DNA of 64,000 nucleotides, taken from contig NZ_FORM01000008.1 in NCBI RefSeq assembly GCF_900114005.1, positions 1 to 64,000 on the forward strand, in the 5' to 3' direction. Origin of the DNA: Olleya namhaensis (GTDB lineage: Bacteria > Bacteroidota > Bacteroidia > Flavobacteriales > Flavobacteriaceae). Position numbers and translations under genes: made by a program. The notes beneath the pieces were generated by a model. It searched no databases. It was not told where the DNA came from and saw only the letters and a list, made by a program, of their open reading frames with translations. Positions 27,721 to 35,838 of the stretch are shown piece after piece. How positions within the stretch are numbered: the first letter of the stretch is position 1; the number at the start of each line of letters is the position of its first letter.

Positions 27721-27749
27721 CTGTAAAATAAGTAATTATTTTTATATCG

Positions 27750-28634
27750 TTATGATCTTTGAATATGACGCTCTCTTGCCAATAATGTGTTTTTTAATAA
27801 CATTGCTATAGTCATTGGTCCTACGCCTCCAGGAACAGGTGTTATATGACTTGCCTTTTTACTTACGTTTTCAAAATCTACATCTCCAGTAATACGGTAA
27901 CCTCTCTCTTTAGTCTCATCCGGCACACGTGTAATACCAACATCAATAATAACTACATCATCTTTTACCATTTCTGCTTTTAAGAAATTAGGAACACCTA
28001 ATGCCGAAATAATAATATCTGCTTGACTAGTAATTTGTGTTATGTTTTTAGTATGACTGTGTGTTAACGTTACGGTACTGTTACCAGGAAATCCTTTACG
28101 TCCCATTAAAATACTCATTGGTCTTCCAACAATATGAGAACGACCAATTACTACAGTATGTTTTCCTTTAGTATCTACATTATACCTGTCTAACAATTCT
28201 AAAATCCCGAAAGGTGTTGCAGGAATAAAAGTAGACATATCTAATGCCATCTTCCCAAAATTCATTGGGTGAAAACCATCAACATCTTTATCAGGGTTTA
28301 CAGCCATTAAAACCTTTTGTGTATCTATTTGATCCGGTAATGGTAATTGAATGATAAAACCATCAATATCATCGTTATTATTAAGCTCTTCAATTTTATC
28401 TAACAACTCAACTTCACTTGTAGTATTAGATAATCTTACCATTGTAGATTCAAAACCTACACGTTCACAGGCTCTAACTTTACTTCCTACGTAAGTTAAA
28501 CTTGCACCATCGTTTCCAACTATAACAGCAGCTAAATGGGGTACTTTTTCGCCATTAGCTTTCATCTTATCGACTTCTGCTTTTATTTCGTTTTTGATGT
28601 CGTTACTAACTTTTTTTCCGTCTAAAATTGTCAT
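27750..28634 (-). CDS. folD: Bifunctional methylenetetrahydrofolate dehydrogenase/cyclohydrolase
   Basis: 294 residues. FolD interconverts 5,10-methylene- and 10-formyl-tetrahydrofolate in one-carbon metabolism. Signatures: the catalytic Lys region YVGSKVRACERVGF, QLPLPDQI, PDKDVDGFHPMNFG, the nucleotide-binding VIGRSHIVGRPMS and the terminal TPVPGGVGPMTIAML. Only a short leader separates it from the ffh terminator upstream, and it ends in its own terminator at 27720. Confidence 0.97.
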   Translation of the reverse strand: MTILDGKKVSNDIKNEIKAEVDKMKANGEKVPHLAAVIVGNDGASLTYVGSKVRACERVGFESTMVRLSNTTSEVELLDKIEELNNNDDIDGFIIQLPLPDQIDTQKVLMAVNPDKDVDGFHPMNFGKMALDMSTFIPATPFGILELLDRYNVDTKGKHTVVIGRSHIVGRPMSILMGRKGFPGNSTVTLTHSHTKNITQITSQADIIISALGVPNFLKAEMVKDDVVIIDVGITRVPDETKERGYRITGDVDFENVSKKASHITPVPGGVGPMTIAMLLKNTLLARERHIQRS

Positions 28635-28712
28635 GGTTTAAATAGTCTTCAGGTTGTAGGCCTCAGTTGGCGATCTACAAATTAATATATATTGTAAAAC
28701 AACGTAAAAAGC

Positions 28713-28740
28713 AAAAACAGCCTACTTTGGACTGTTTTTT
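28713..28740 (-). terminator. Intrinsic terminator of ffh
   Basis: Imperfect hairpin AAAAAACAG / CTGTTTTT on the minus strand with a T run, beginning 10 bases past the ffh stop. Confidence 0.7.
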
Positions 28741-28749
28741 ACTTCTAAT

Positions 28750-30078
28750 TTATTTCATGTTTTTCATGGCTTGCATCATGGCTTTTCCTTTACCCCCTTG
28801 CATCATTTTCATCATCTTGCTCATTTGATTAAATTGCTTTAGCAACTGATTAACTTCTTGCACAGATGTTCCAGATCCTTTACCAATTCGTTTTTTACGA
28901 CTGGCGTCAATTATAGCTGGATTAGTACGCTCCTTAACTGTCATGGAGTGGATAATAGCTTCGATACCTTTAAAAGCATCATCATCTATATCTACATCTT
29001 TCATCATTTTTCCAGCACCAGGAATCATTCCAATAAGGTCTTTCATGTTCCCCATTTTCTTGATTTGCTGAATTTGCTTTAAGAAATCGTCAAACCCAAA
29101 TTGATTTTTAGCAATTTTCTTTTGAAGCTTTCTAGCTTCTTCCTCATCAAACTGCTCTTGAGCACGCTCTACTAAAGACACAACATCTCCCATACCAAGG
29201 ATACGATCTGCCATACGAGAAGGATAGAATATATCAATAGCTTCCATTTTCTCTCCAGTACCAATAAATTTAATTGGCTTATTTACTACAGATTTAATAG
29301 ATATTGCTGCTCCACCACGTGTATCCCCATCTAATTTAGTTAAGATAACACCGTCAAAATTAAGAACATCATTAAAGGCTTTTGCTGTATTTACTGCATC
29401 TTGCCCTGTCATTGCATCTACCACAAATAATGTTTCTTGTGGTTGTATAGCTTCATGGATATTAGAAATTTCTTTCATCATTGCTTCATCAACAGCTAAA
29501 CGACCGGCTGTATCAATAATAACCACGTTATGTCCATTTTGCTTTGCATGCGCAATACCCGCTTTTGCAATAGCAACAGGATCAGTATTTCCTTTATCAC
29601 TATAAACATCAACTTTTATTTGATCTCCTACAACATGTAATTGATCTACTGCAGCTGGACGATAGACATCACAAGCTACTAATAAAGGCTTTTTAGTTTT
29701 TTTATTTTTCAAGAAGTTAGCTAACTTACCTGAAAAGGTAGTTTTACCAGATCCTTGTAAACCAGACATCAAAATAATAGTTGGTGTACCAGACATGTTA
29801 ATGCCTTCTACATCACCACCCATTAATTCAGTTAATTCGTCTTTAACGATTTTAACCATTAATTGTCCTGGTTGTAACGTTGTTAAAACGTTTAGACCTA
29901 GTGCTTTTTCTTTTACTCTATTAGTAAAATCTTTAGCAATTTTAAAGTTAACATCGGCATCTAAAAGTGCTCTACGTACTTCTTTTAGGGTTTCGGCAAC
30001 GTTTACTTCTGTAATGCTACCATGTCCCTTTAATACGTGTAACGCTTTATCTAACTTTTCGCTTAAATTATTAAACAT
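28750..30078 (-). CDS. ffh: Signal recognition particle protein Ffh
   Basis: 442 residues from the ATG at 30078 (MFNNLSEKLDKAL), the standard family start; an upstream in-frame start at 30114 would add 12 unrelated residues. Ffh is the SRP54 GTPase that targets ribosomes making membrane proteins. N domain, then the G domain with GSGKTTFSGKLA near 109, DTAGRLAVDE and TKLDGDTRGGAA, then the Met-rich M domain from about 330 (GMIPGAGKMMK, IGKGSGTSVQEVN). A good promoter lies just upstream. Confidence 0.97.
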   Translation of the reverse strand: MFNNLSEKLDKALHVLKGHGSITEVNVAETLKEVRRALLDADVNFKIAKDFTNRVKEKALGLNVLTTLQPGQLMVKIVKDELTELMGGDVEGINMSGTPTIILMSGLQGSGKTTFSGKLANFLKNKKTKKPLLVACDVYRPAAVDQLHVVGDQIKVDVYSDKGNTDPVAIAKAGIAHAKQNGHNVVIIDTAGRLAVDEAMMKEISNIHEAIQPQETLFVVDAMTGQDAVNTAKAFNDVLNFDGVILTKLDGDTRGGAAISIKSVVNKPIKFIGTGEKMEAIDIFYPSRMADRILGMGDVVSLVERAQEQFDEEEARKLQKKIAKNQFGFDDFLKQIQQIKKMGNMKDLIGMIPGAGKMMKDVDIDDDAFKGIEAIIHSMTVKERTNPAIIDASRKKRIGKGSGTSVQEVNQLLKQFNQMSKMMKMMQGGKGKAMMQAMKNMK

Positions 30079-30102
30079 AATTTTTTCTGGTTTTAAGAAG
30101 CA

Positions 30103-30133
30103 CAAAAATAGCAATTTGAAGCGTATTTACGAA
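30103..30133 (-). promoter_or_regulatory. Promoter of ffh
   Basis: TTCG, 19 bases, TATTTTTG on the minus strand. The -7 box fits TAnnTTTG; the -33 box has one mismatch to TTTG. The ATG is 24 bases beyond the -7 box. Confidence 0.5.
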
Positions 30134-30157
30134 GTTTCATATATAAATAATTCCATA

Positions 30158-30186
30158 AAAAAAGGCTACTAAAATTAGCAACCTTT
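30158..30186 (-). terminator. Probable terminator of the acidic lipoprotein gene
   Basis: Imperfect inverted repeat (AAAGGTTGCTAA on the minus strand against TTAGTAGCCTTT) followed by seven T, about 25 bases after the stop codon at 30211. Confidence 0.6.
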
Positions 30187-30210
30187 AATCAACTTAACTT
30201 AAACTAAGTT

Positions 30211-31866
30211 TTAAATACAATCTTTATCCAAAACTAACTCGTTATTACTATTGCTGACGTCATGCAGTATCATTTGCTCTCCAGTACACTCCACAACATT
30301 AAAATCGCCATTTAAAACCTGTACATTTCCTCCAGATATATTTGAAAAAGAAACCACTACTTGACCGCTACTACCAGAAGTAGCCCAATTACCGGTGTAA
30401 GTTTCAGTATCTGATGCGATTGTCATGTTTTGATCATCCTGAAAATTAATGTCAAATATATCAAAACTACTATCTCCGGCGTAATTGGTAATAGTCCACA
30501 CACACATTTGTAAGGTGCCATCAACATCGTCTTCTGTGCAGCTAGTAAAACAGTTTTCTACAAGAATAGTAACCTCAAATATTTGAAATGTATTAGGATC
30601 ATTAGCTAACTCAACTCTAGCATAAAGCACGTCTGGGTTTGCCATATTTGTGTATGGAGATACTAATGCGTTTATACTTGCTTCTGCGTCTGCATTAGTA
30701 TTATAATAGTAAACTACTAAATCATTTTGTGCACAGTCTTGATAGATTGTATCAATATCAAAAGCGGTAAATAAATCCAATGTATCGTCATTATCACATA
30801 TTGTAACAGTAATATCTTCAAAACAATCAAAAAGATTAGCCGTATTACAATTATTAAGTAGTACTAATGTATCATCACCTTGTTCCAAAATTAATTCACC
30901 CGAAGCACATTCCACAACTTTCCATTGTCCATTATATTCTTCTAAACCATTAAAATCTATAAACACATACAAGTAACCTCCAATTGTAGCAATATCCCAA
31001 CTACCATCATAAAACAAATCACCTTCAAACAATGTTGATATTATAGTATTATCTTGAAAACTAAATGTGGTAAAGGATGGAGTATATCCATTTAAACTAG
31101 GGATTTGACCACAACTTAGTAAATAATCACTAACATCTATTTGTGTGCAGTCATTATCATCTGTATAATCGTAATCATCATCCTCATCACAATTACCATC
31201 GGCATCATTTATAGCATTTTCTAATTCTTGATTGCTATTAACTTCAATAGTATCACCATTAGCCAAAACCATTGTTACAGGAAAATTTAAACTTGCCAGT
31301 ATCGGTCCTTGTAACGATTCTAAAAACAGATATAATGCTTGATCATCCTCTATTATTGTTACTTCTGTAACCTGAAAATCAGTATTATAAATAGAAAACG
31401 CAATTGGATATTGAAAATCAATACACTCAATATCATCATCTGCTTCATTCTCACCATTACAATTTTCTATTTGCCCTTCTAATTCGTCTTGATTATTTAT
31501 TACAATTTGAGAATAATCATTTAAAACAACGGTAATAGGAAACGTGATCCCAATGATATCATCATCTGTTGTAAAGGCTTCTAATAATGTTTCCAACACA
31601 TTGTAATCTGTAATACTTTCAATAGTTACTGTAACGCCATTTGTTGTAATGGTAACCGGTAACACGACCTCCAAACAATTAGCATAATCTATAATATTAT
31701 CTATAGACCCATCATTTAAAACGGTATTACTTATAAGGTTGGCAATTGTTGAATTACCTGATATTAAATCGTCTTGCTGATTTACAATTTCTGACTCTTC
31801 ATTTTGACAAGAAAAAAATAACATCAAAACTAATAACGGAAATACAAGGGTAGTTTTAAAATTCAT
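30211..31866 (-). CDS. Large acidic lipoprotein with duplicated domains, divergent from the ECF operon
   Basis: 551 residues from ATG at 31866, which gives a lipoprotein signal (MNFKTTLVFPLLVLMLFFSC, Cys20); a longer start at 31911 would bury it. The mature protein is very rich in Asp, Glu and Asn with several Asp runs. Two similar units of about 75-80 residues come first (LPVTITTNG...IVINNQDELEGQIENC and YPIAFSIYN...IEVNSNQELENAIND), then a lipocalin-like unit (DGSWDIATIGGYLYVFI), a middle YYNTNADAEASINALVSPY module and a second lipocalin-like unit (YTGNWATSGSSGQVVVSF). The middle module resembles those in the surface protein at 1-3485. Asp-rich loops suggest calcium binding. It shares a promoter-like motif with the divergent fecR-type gene. 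Function unknown. Confidence 0.85.
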   Translation of the reverse strand: MNFKTTLVFPLLVLMLFFSCQNEESEIVNQQDDLISGNSTIANLISNTVLNDGSIDNIIDYANCLEVVLPVTITTNGVTVTIESITDYNVLETLLEAFTTDDDIIGITFPITVVLNDYSQIVINNQDELEGQIENCNGENEADDDIECIDFQYPIAFSIYNTDFQVTEVTIIEDDQALYLFLESLQGPILASLNFPVTMVLANGDTIEVNSNQELENAINDADGNCDEDDDYDYTDDNDCTQIDVSDYLLSCGQIPSLNGYTPSFTTFSFQDNTIISTLFEGDLFYDGSWDIATIGGYLYVFIDFNGLEEYNGQWKVVECASGELILEQGDDTLVLLNNCNTANLFDCFEDITVTICDNDDTLDLFTAFDIDTIYQDCAQNDLVVYYYNTNADAEASINALVSPYTNMANPDVLYARVELANDPNTFQIFEVTILVENCFTSCTEDDVDGTLQMCVWTITNYAGDSSFDIFDINFQDDQNMTIASDTETYTGNWATSGSSGQVVVSFSNISGGNVQVLNGDFNVVECTGEQMILHDVSNSNNELVLDKDCI

Positions 31867-31925
31867 AATTGTTTTGTGATTGGTTAATTTCTCTTTTTCA
31901 AGGGTATACATTTCGGGCTTCGTTA

Positions 31926-31956
31926 ATAAAACATTTATTTTTAAGAAACTCCTACC
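31926..31956 (-). promoter_or_regulatory. Putative ECF-sigma promoter of the acidic lipoprotein
   Basis: On the minus strand GGTAGGA, exactly 17 bases, GTTTTAT. The same arrangement occurs at 32530-32560 before the FecR-type gene. The spacing fits ECF promoters (-35 and -10 about 16-17 apart), and it differs from the TTG/TAnnTTTG promoters seen elsewhere in the window. Confidence 0.6.
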
Positions 31957-32003
31957 CTAAAAATCAAAAAAAATAGTTCTACTTTGTAGCTCTATAAAAT
32001 ACT

Positions 32004-32519
32004 ATGTCAAAAAATTTACATAAAGATATTTGCGATAAATCAAGATTTGAAGCGCTATTTAAACAGCATGCTAAAAACCTCCATGACTTTTTGTATTACA
32101 AATTTGGTGATCGCTTAAATCCAGAAGATAAAGCACAAGAAGCATTTATTAAGTTATGGCAAAACTGCGAAAAAGTGACGCCAAGTAAAGCAAAAAGCTT
32201 TCTATTTACAATTGCTAATAATTTAATGTTAAACGAAGTTGCGCATCAAAAAGTGGTCTTAAAACATCAAAAAACAATAACATCACACCATACCAATTTG
32301 TCTCCTGAATTTTTAATGGAAGAAGATCAATACCGTCAAAAATTAGAAAAAGCAATATCTAATCTTACAGAAGCGCAACGTGTCGCTTTTTTAATGAATC
32401 GTGTAGAAGGTAAACGTTTTAAAGAAATTGCATCCCTTTTGGATATTAGCACAAAAGCAGTAGAAAAGCGAATCTATGGCGCTTTAAAAAAATTAAGACA
32501 AGACATAGAAGAATTATAA
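32004..32519 (+). CDS. ECF-type RNA polymerase sigma factor
   Basis: 171 residues, FecI-like. Region 2 spans about 12-80 (FEALFKQHAKNLHDFLYYKF, NPEDKAQEAFIKLWQN, and AKSFLFTIANNLMLNEV for core and -10 recognition). Region 4 spans about 113-168 (LTEAQRVAFLMNRVEGKRFKEIA cut here, then ISTKAVEKRIYGALKKLRQ) with the helix-turn-helix for the -35. No region 3, as expected for ECF factors. It is followed by a FecR-type anti-sigma gene and a TonB-dependent receptor, the classic surface-signalling order. Its own upstream region has only a weak housekeeping-like box (TACTTTG near 31980). Confidence 0.93.
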   Translation: MSKNLHKDICDKSRFEALFKQHAKNLHDFLYYKFGDRLNPEDKAQEAFIKLWQNCEKVTPSKAKSFLFTIANNLMLNEVAHQKVVLKHQKTITSHHTNLSPEFLMEEDQYRQKLEKAISNLTEAQRVAFLMNRVEGKRFKEIASLLDISTKAVEKRIYGALKKLRQDIEEL

Positions 32520-32529
32520 TAGTAATTAA

Positions 32530-32560
32530 GGTAGGATTTTTACTCTTGACCTTGTTATAT
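32530..32560 (+). promoter_or_regulatory. Putative ECF-sigma promoter of the fecR-receptor pair
   Basis: GGTAGGA, 17 bases, GTTATAT, in the 56-base gap between the sigma gene and the anti-sigma gene. It matches the motif upstream of the divergent lipoprotein at 11 of the 12 most similar positions by eye (7 of 7 in the first box, 6 of 7 in the second). The start codon of the FecR-type gene is 15 bases downstream. Confidence 0.6.
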
Positions 32561-32575
32561 GTTTGAATTGCAATT

Positions 32576-33475
32576 ATGAATAAAGAAGAATTAATATTAA
32601 AATGGTTAGATAATAACTTATCGCCCGAAGAGCTTGAAGCATTCAAAGCTCTGGAGGAGTATGAGTCTATTACAAAATTATCTAATTATACCAAGGAATT
32701 TAAAGCACCAGAATTTAATACTGAAGCTGCTTTACAGTCTACATTATCTAAATTAGAATCTAAATCTGTTTCTAAAAACAAATGGTTTGCACCGTTACTA
32801 AAAGTAGCTGCCATACTAGCCATCTGCTTTAGCACTTATTATTATACCACAACTTTAGACACTACTATAGCCACACAATACGCAGAAAAAACACAAATAA
32901 ATCTTCCGGATCATTCCAAAGTAAATATAAACGCATTATCAAAAATTACTTATAATAAGAATCAATGGGATGCTAATAAACGTAATATTAACCTTGAAGG
33001 TGAAGCCTTTTTTAAAGTTGAAAAAGGAAGCACTTTTAACGTTATCACAGATGCCGGAATTGTAAGTGTCGTTGGGACACAGTTTAATGTTAAGCAACGT
33101 CAGAATTATTTTGAAGTTACTTGTTTTGAAGGTATAGTAAGCGTAACTCTTAAAGATCAAACTACTGTATTAAAAGCTGGAGATTCTTTTTTAATTATAG
33201 ATGGTAATCAAATAGAACGCTTAAAAACTAACAGCCAACAACCTGATTGGATAAATAGTGTAAGTAGTTTTATTAGCGTACCTTTAAAAGAGGTATTAGC
33301 TGAGTTTGAAAGACAATATAATGTCAAAATAGAAGTTAATACTATAACAACAAGTACATTGTTTTCTGGTAAGTTTACACATAATGACATAAATATTGCA
33401 TTACAATCTATAACGCAACCATTACAATTACAATACAAAAAAGTTAACAAAACCATTATTTTAACGCGTGAGTAA
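32576..33475 (+). CDS. FecR-family anti-sigma factor with DUF4974 domain
   Basis: 299 residues. A cytoplasmic N-terminal segment (about 1-70) with ILKWLDNNLSPEELEAF would bind the sigma factor; one membrane helix at 71-90; a periplasmic FecR domain at about 100-200 (INLPDHSKVNINALSKITYN, GEAFFKVEKGS, VVGTQFNVKQ); and a C-terminal DUF4974/STN-like domain (SVPLKEVLAEFERQYNVKI). FecR proteins hold or activate the sigma factor on signal from the outer-membrane receptor. The stop overlaps the GTG start of the receptor by eight bases, so the two are translationally coupled. Confidence 0.95.
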   Translation: MNKEELILKWLDNNLSPEELEAFKALEEYESITKLSNYTKEFKAPEFNTEAALQSTLSKLESKSVSKNKWFAPLLKVAAILAICFSTYYYTTTLDTTIATQYAEKTQINLPDHSKVNINALSKITYNKNQWDANKRNINLEGEAFFKVEKGSTFNVITDAGIVSVVGTQFNVKQRQNYFEVTCFEGIVSVTLKDQTTVLKAGDSFLIIDGNQIERLKTNSQQPDWINSVSSFISVPLKEVLAEFERQYNVKIEVNTITTSTLFSGKFTHNDINIALQSITQPLQLQYKKVNKTIILTRE

Positions 33476-35744
33476 ATCGTTAAAGACTACACTACTTATT
33501 TACCTATTACTAGTTTGTAGTTTTTCCGTTTATGCCCAAAATAAAAAACTACCATTGTTAGATGTTTTGTCTACAATAGAGTATCAATTTAAAGTCAGTT
33601 TTTCTTATGCTGACAAAGTCATTAATGGCGTTATGGTTGACTATAACGTAAAAGATAACCTTAGTACTACCCTTTTAAAATTAGAATCTCAAACGGACTT
33701 AAAATTTAACCGTTTAGACAGTCACTTTATTACAGTTACTACTAATAAAGATGCCTTTTCTTTTCAAAAATTAGACGAAATTACTATATCCAATTATTTA
33801 ACAACCGGAATCAATAAAGACAACTCCGGAGCTATTACTATTGCACCCAAACAATTTGGTATTTTACCTGGTTTGATTGCACCAGATATTTTAAAGACCA
33901 TACAAGACTTACCCGGTGTTTTAAGTGTTGACGAGACCGTATCTAATATTAATGTTAGAGGTGGTACGCATGACCAAAATCTGATTTTATATGACGGTAT
34001 TAAGATGTATCAATCCGGTCATTTTTTTGGATTAATTTCGGCCTTCAACCCTTACTTAACAAAAAGTGTTGCTATAACAAAAAACGGTACAAGTGCTAGA
34101 TTTGGAGATGGTGTATCTAGTATTGTAGATATGCAATTATCGGATAGTTCTAACGAAGAATTTAGTGCTGGAATTGGTATAAATATGATTACCGCAGATG
34201 GCTTTGCAATAATGCCCTTAGCTAAAAACACACAACTACAGTTATCTACAAGACGATCTTTAACAGATGTATTAAATACTCCAACTTACAACCAATACTT
34301 TAAACGTGTCTTTCAAGACGCTAATGTTAGTAATAATGCAATATCCACTACTAAAAACCAAACCTTCAAGTTTAGTGACATCTCTTTAAAATTATTACAC
34401 GATTTTAGTAAAAAAGACAAACTAAGATTTACACTCTTAAATGTATTTAATCAATTGGATTTTGAAGATGCTAGCAATACATCAGATTCAGAAAACAGAA
34501 CTAATCAATTAAAGCAACAAAATCGAGCATCGGCATTACAGTATGAACATGTTTGGAATAATAAATTAACAACAAGTATAAAAGGATATTATTCTAATTA
34601 TGATTTAAGATCTTCAGACTACGATATTGTTAATAACCAGCGCCTGATTCAAGAAAACAAAGTCATTGACAATGGGTTTAACATAGATGCTAGTTATACC
34701 TTTAATAAGGTAATAAAGGTAAATGGAGGCATTCAGTTTAACGAAATTGGTATCAGTAATCTAGAAGAAGTAAATGCGCCCTTTTTTAAACGCAATATAA
34801 AACGTGTCCTTCGTACTTATAGCGCTTACGCGGAAACTGTGTTTAGTTCTATTAATAAAAACACACAACTAAAACTGGGACTGCGACAAAATTATTTCCG
34901 AAAATTTAATATTTCCATTACCGAACCTCGTTTTTATTTTAGTCAACGTTTTCTAAAAGATTTTAGGTTGGAATTATCTGGAGAATATAAAAGTCAAAGC
35001 ACTTCTCAACTTATAGATTTGCAAAACGATTTTTTAGGAGTAGAAAAAAGACGATGGGTTTTAGCCAATGACAATACAATTCCGATTCAAAAAAGCAAAC
35101 AAATAAGTTTAGGATTAATATATAACAAACACAAATTATTACTAAGTGCTGAAGGGTATTATAAAACTGTAAATGGTATTACCACTAGAAGCCAAGGATT
35201 CCAGAACCAATACCAATTTACAAATGCAATCGGAGACTATACCGTTAAAGGTTTAGATGTCTTAATAAACAAAAAAACGGATGCTCTAAGCACATGGATA
35301 AGCTACAGTTATAGTGATAACAACTACACTTTTGATAACTTAAATAATAACGATGCTTTTCCAAGTAATTTTGATGTAAAACATCAGATAAACTTTGGGA
35401 GCACTTATCAATGGGAGCAACTAAAATTAGCCTTTGGAGTTAATTGGCGCTCCGGTAAGCCTTACACTAAACCAGATAGCAATACGCCTAATACAGGTAA
35501 CACTATTAACTATCAAGCACCAAATAGTAGTCGATTAGAATCCTATGTCAGAGCCGACTTATCTGCTACATATCAATTTAAACTAGGAATCAATAAGGCT
35601 GTTATTGGCGCATCAATTTGGAATATCCTAGATAAAGAAAACATATTAAACACCTATTATACTGTAAAAGAGGATCAAGTCTCTAAAATAGAAAATGTAT
35701 CTTTAGGCCTAACCCCTAATGTTAGTTTTAGAGTAAAATTTTAA
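33468..35744 (+). CDS. TonB-dependent receptor with N-terminal STN signalling domain
   Basis: 758 residues starting at GTG (33468), the start that follows from the eight-base overlap with the fecR-type gene and yields a signal peptide (MSKSLKTTLLIYLLLVCSFSVYAQ). An STN (secretin/TonB N-terminal) domain at about 30-92 (LPLLDVLSTIEYQFKVSF, LKLESQTDLKF) is the part that contacts FecR in transducing receptors. The plug at about 125-235 holds LPGVLSVDETVSNINVRGG and LYDGIKMYQSGHFFG. The rest is a 22-strand barrel ending VSFRVKF with terminal Phe. There is no carboxypeptidase-like N-terminal domain. The imported substrate is not evident. Confidence 0.93.
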   Translation: MSKSLKTTLLIYLLLVCSFSVYAQNKKLPLLDVLSTIEYQFKVSFSYADKVINGVMVDYNVKDNLSTTLLKLESQTDLKFNRLDSHFITVTTNKDAFSFQKLDEITISNYLTTGINKDNSGAITIAPKQFGILPGLIAPDILKTIQDLPGVLSVDETVSNINVRGGTHDQNLILYDGIKMYQSGHFFGLISAFNPYLTKSVAITKNGTSARFGDGVSSIVDMQLSDSSNEEFSAGIGINMITADGFAIMPLAKNTQLQLSTRRSLTDVLNTPTYNQYFKRVFQDANVSNNAISTTKNQTFKFSDISLKLLHDFSKKDKLRFTLLNVFNQLDFEDASNTSDSENRTNQLKQQNRASALQYEHVWNNKLTTSIKGYYSNYDLRSSDYDIVNNQRLIQENKVIDNGFNIDASYTFNKVIKVNGGIQFNEIGISNLEEVNAPFFKRNIKRVLRTYSAYAETVFSSINKNTQLKLGLRQNYFRKFNISITEPRFYFSQRFLKDFRLELSGEYKSQSTSQLIDLQNDFLGVEKRRWVLANDNTIPIQKSKQISLGLIYNKHKLLLSAEGYYKTVNGITTRSQGFQNQYQFTNAIGDYTVKGLDVLINKKTDALSTWISYSYSDNNYTFDNLNNNDAFPSNFDVKHQINFGSTYQWEQLKLAFGVNWRSGKPYTKPDSNTPNTGNTINYQAPNSSRLESYVRADLSATYQFKLGINKAVIGASIWNILDKENILNTYYTVKEDQVSKIENVSLGLTPNVSFRVKF

Positions 35745-35779
35745 TTTAATTTTGGTCTAATAAAAAAATATACAAACAA

Positions 35780-35810
35780 AAAACGCCTCTTAAATAAGAG
35801 GCGTTTTTTT
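35780..35810. terminator. Bidirectional terminator between convergent genes
   Basis: Arms AAAACGCCTCTTA / TAAGAGGCGTTTT with a two-base centre and T runs on both strands. It closes the receptor gene and the deiminase-superfamily gene. Confidence 0.9.
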
Positions 35811-35838
35811 ATAATAAATAGTTTACTTAAAAGTATAC

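Noticed and set aside
31867-31911. Earlier start for the acidic lipoprotein
   Set aside because: It would place 15 charged residues before the lipoprotein signal; the ATG at 31866 fits and leaves a leader after the predicted promoter.
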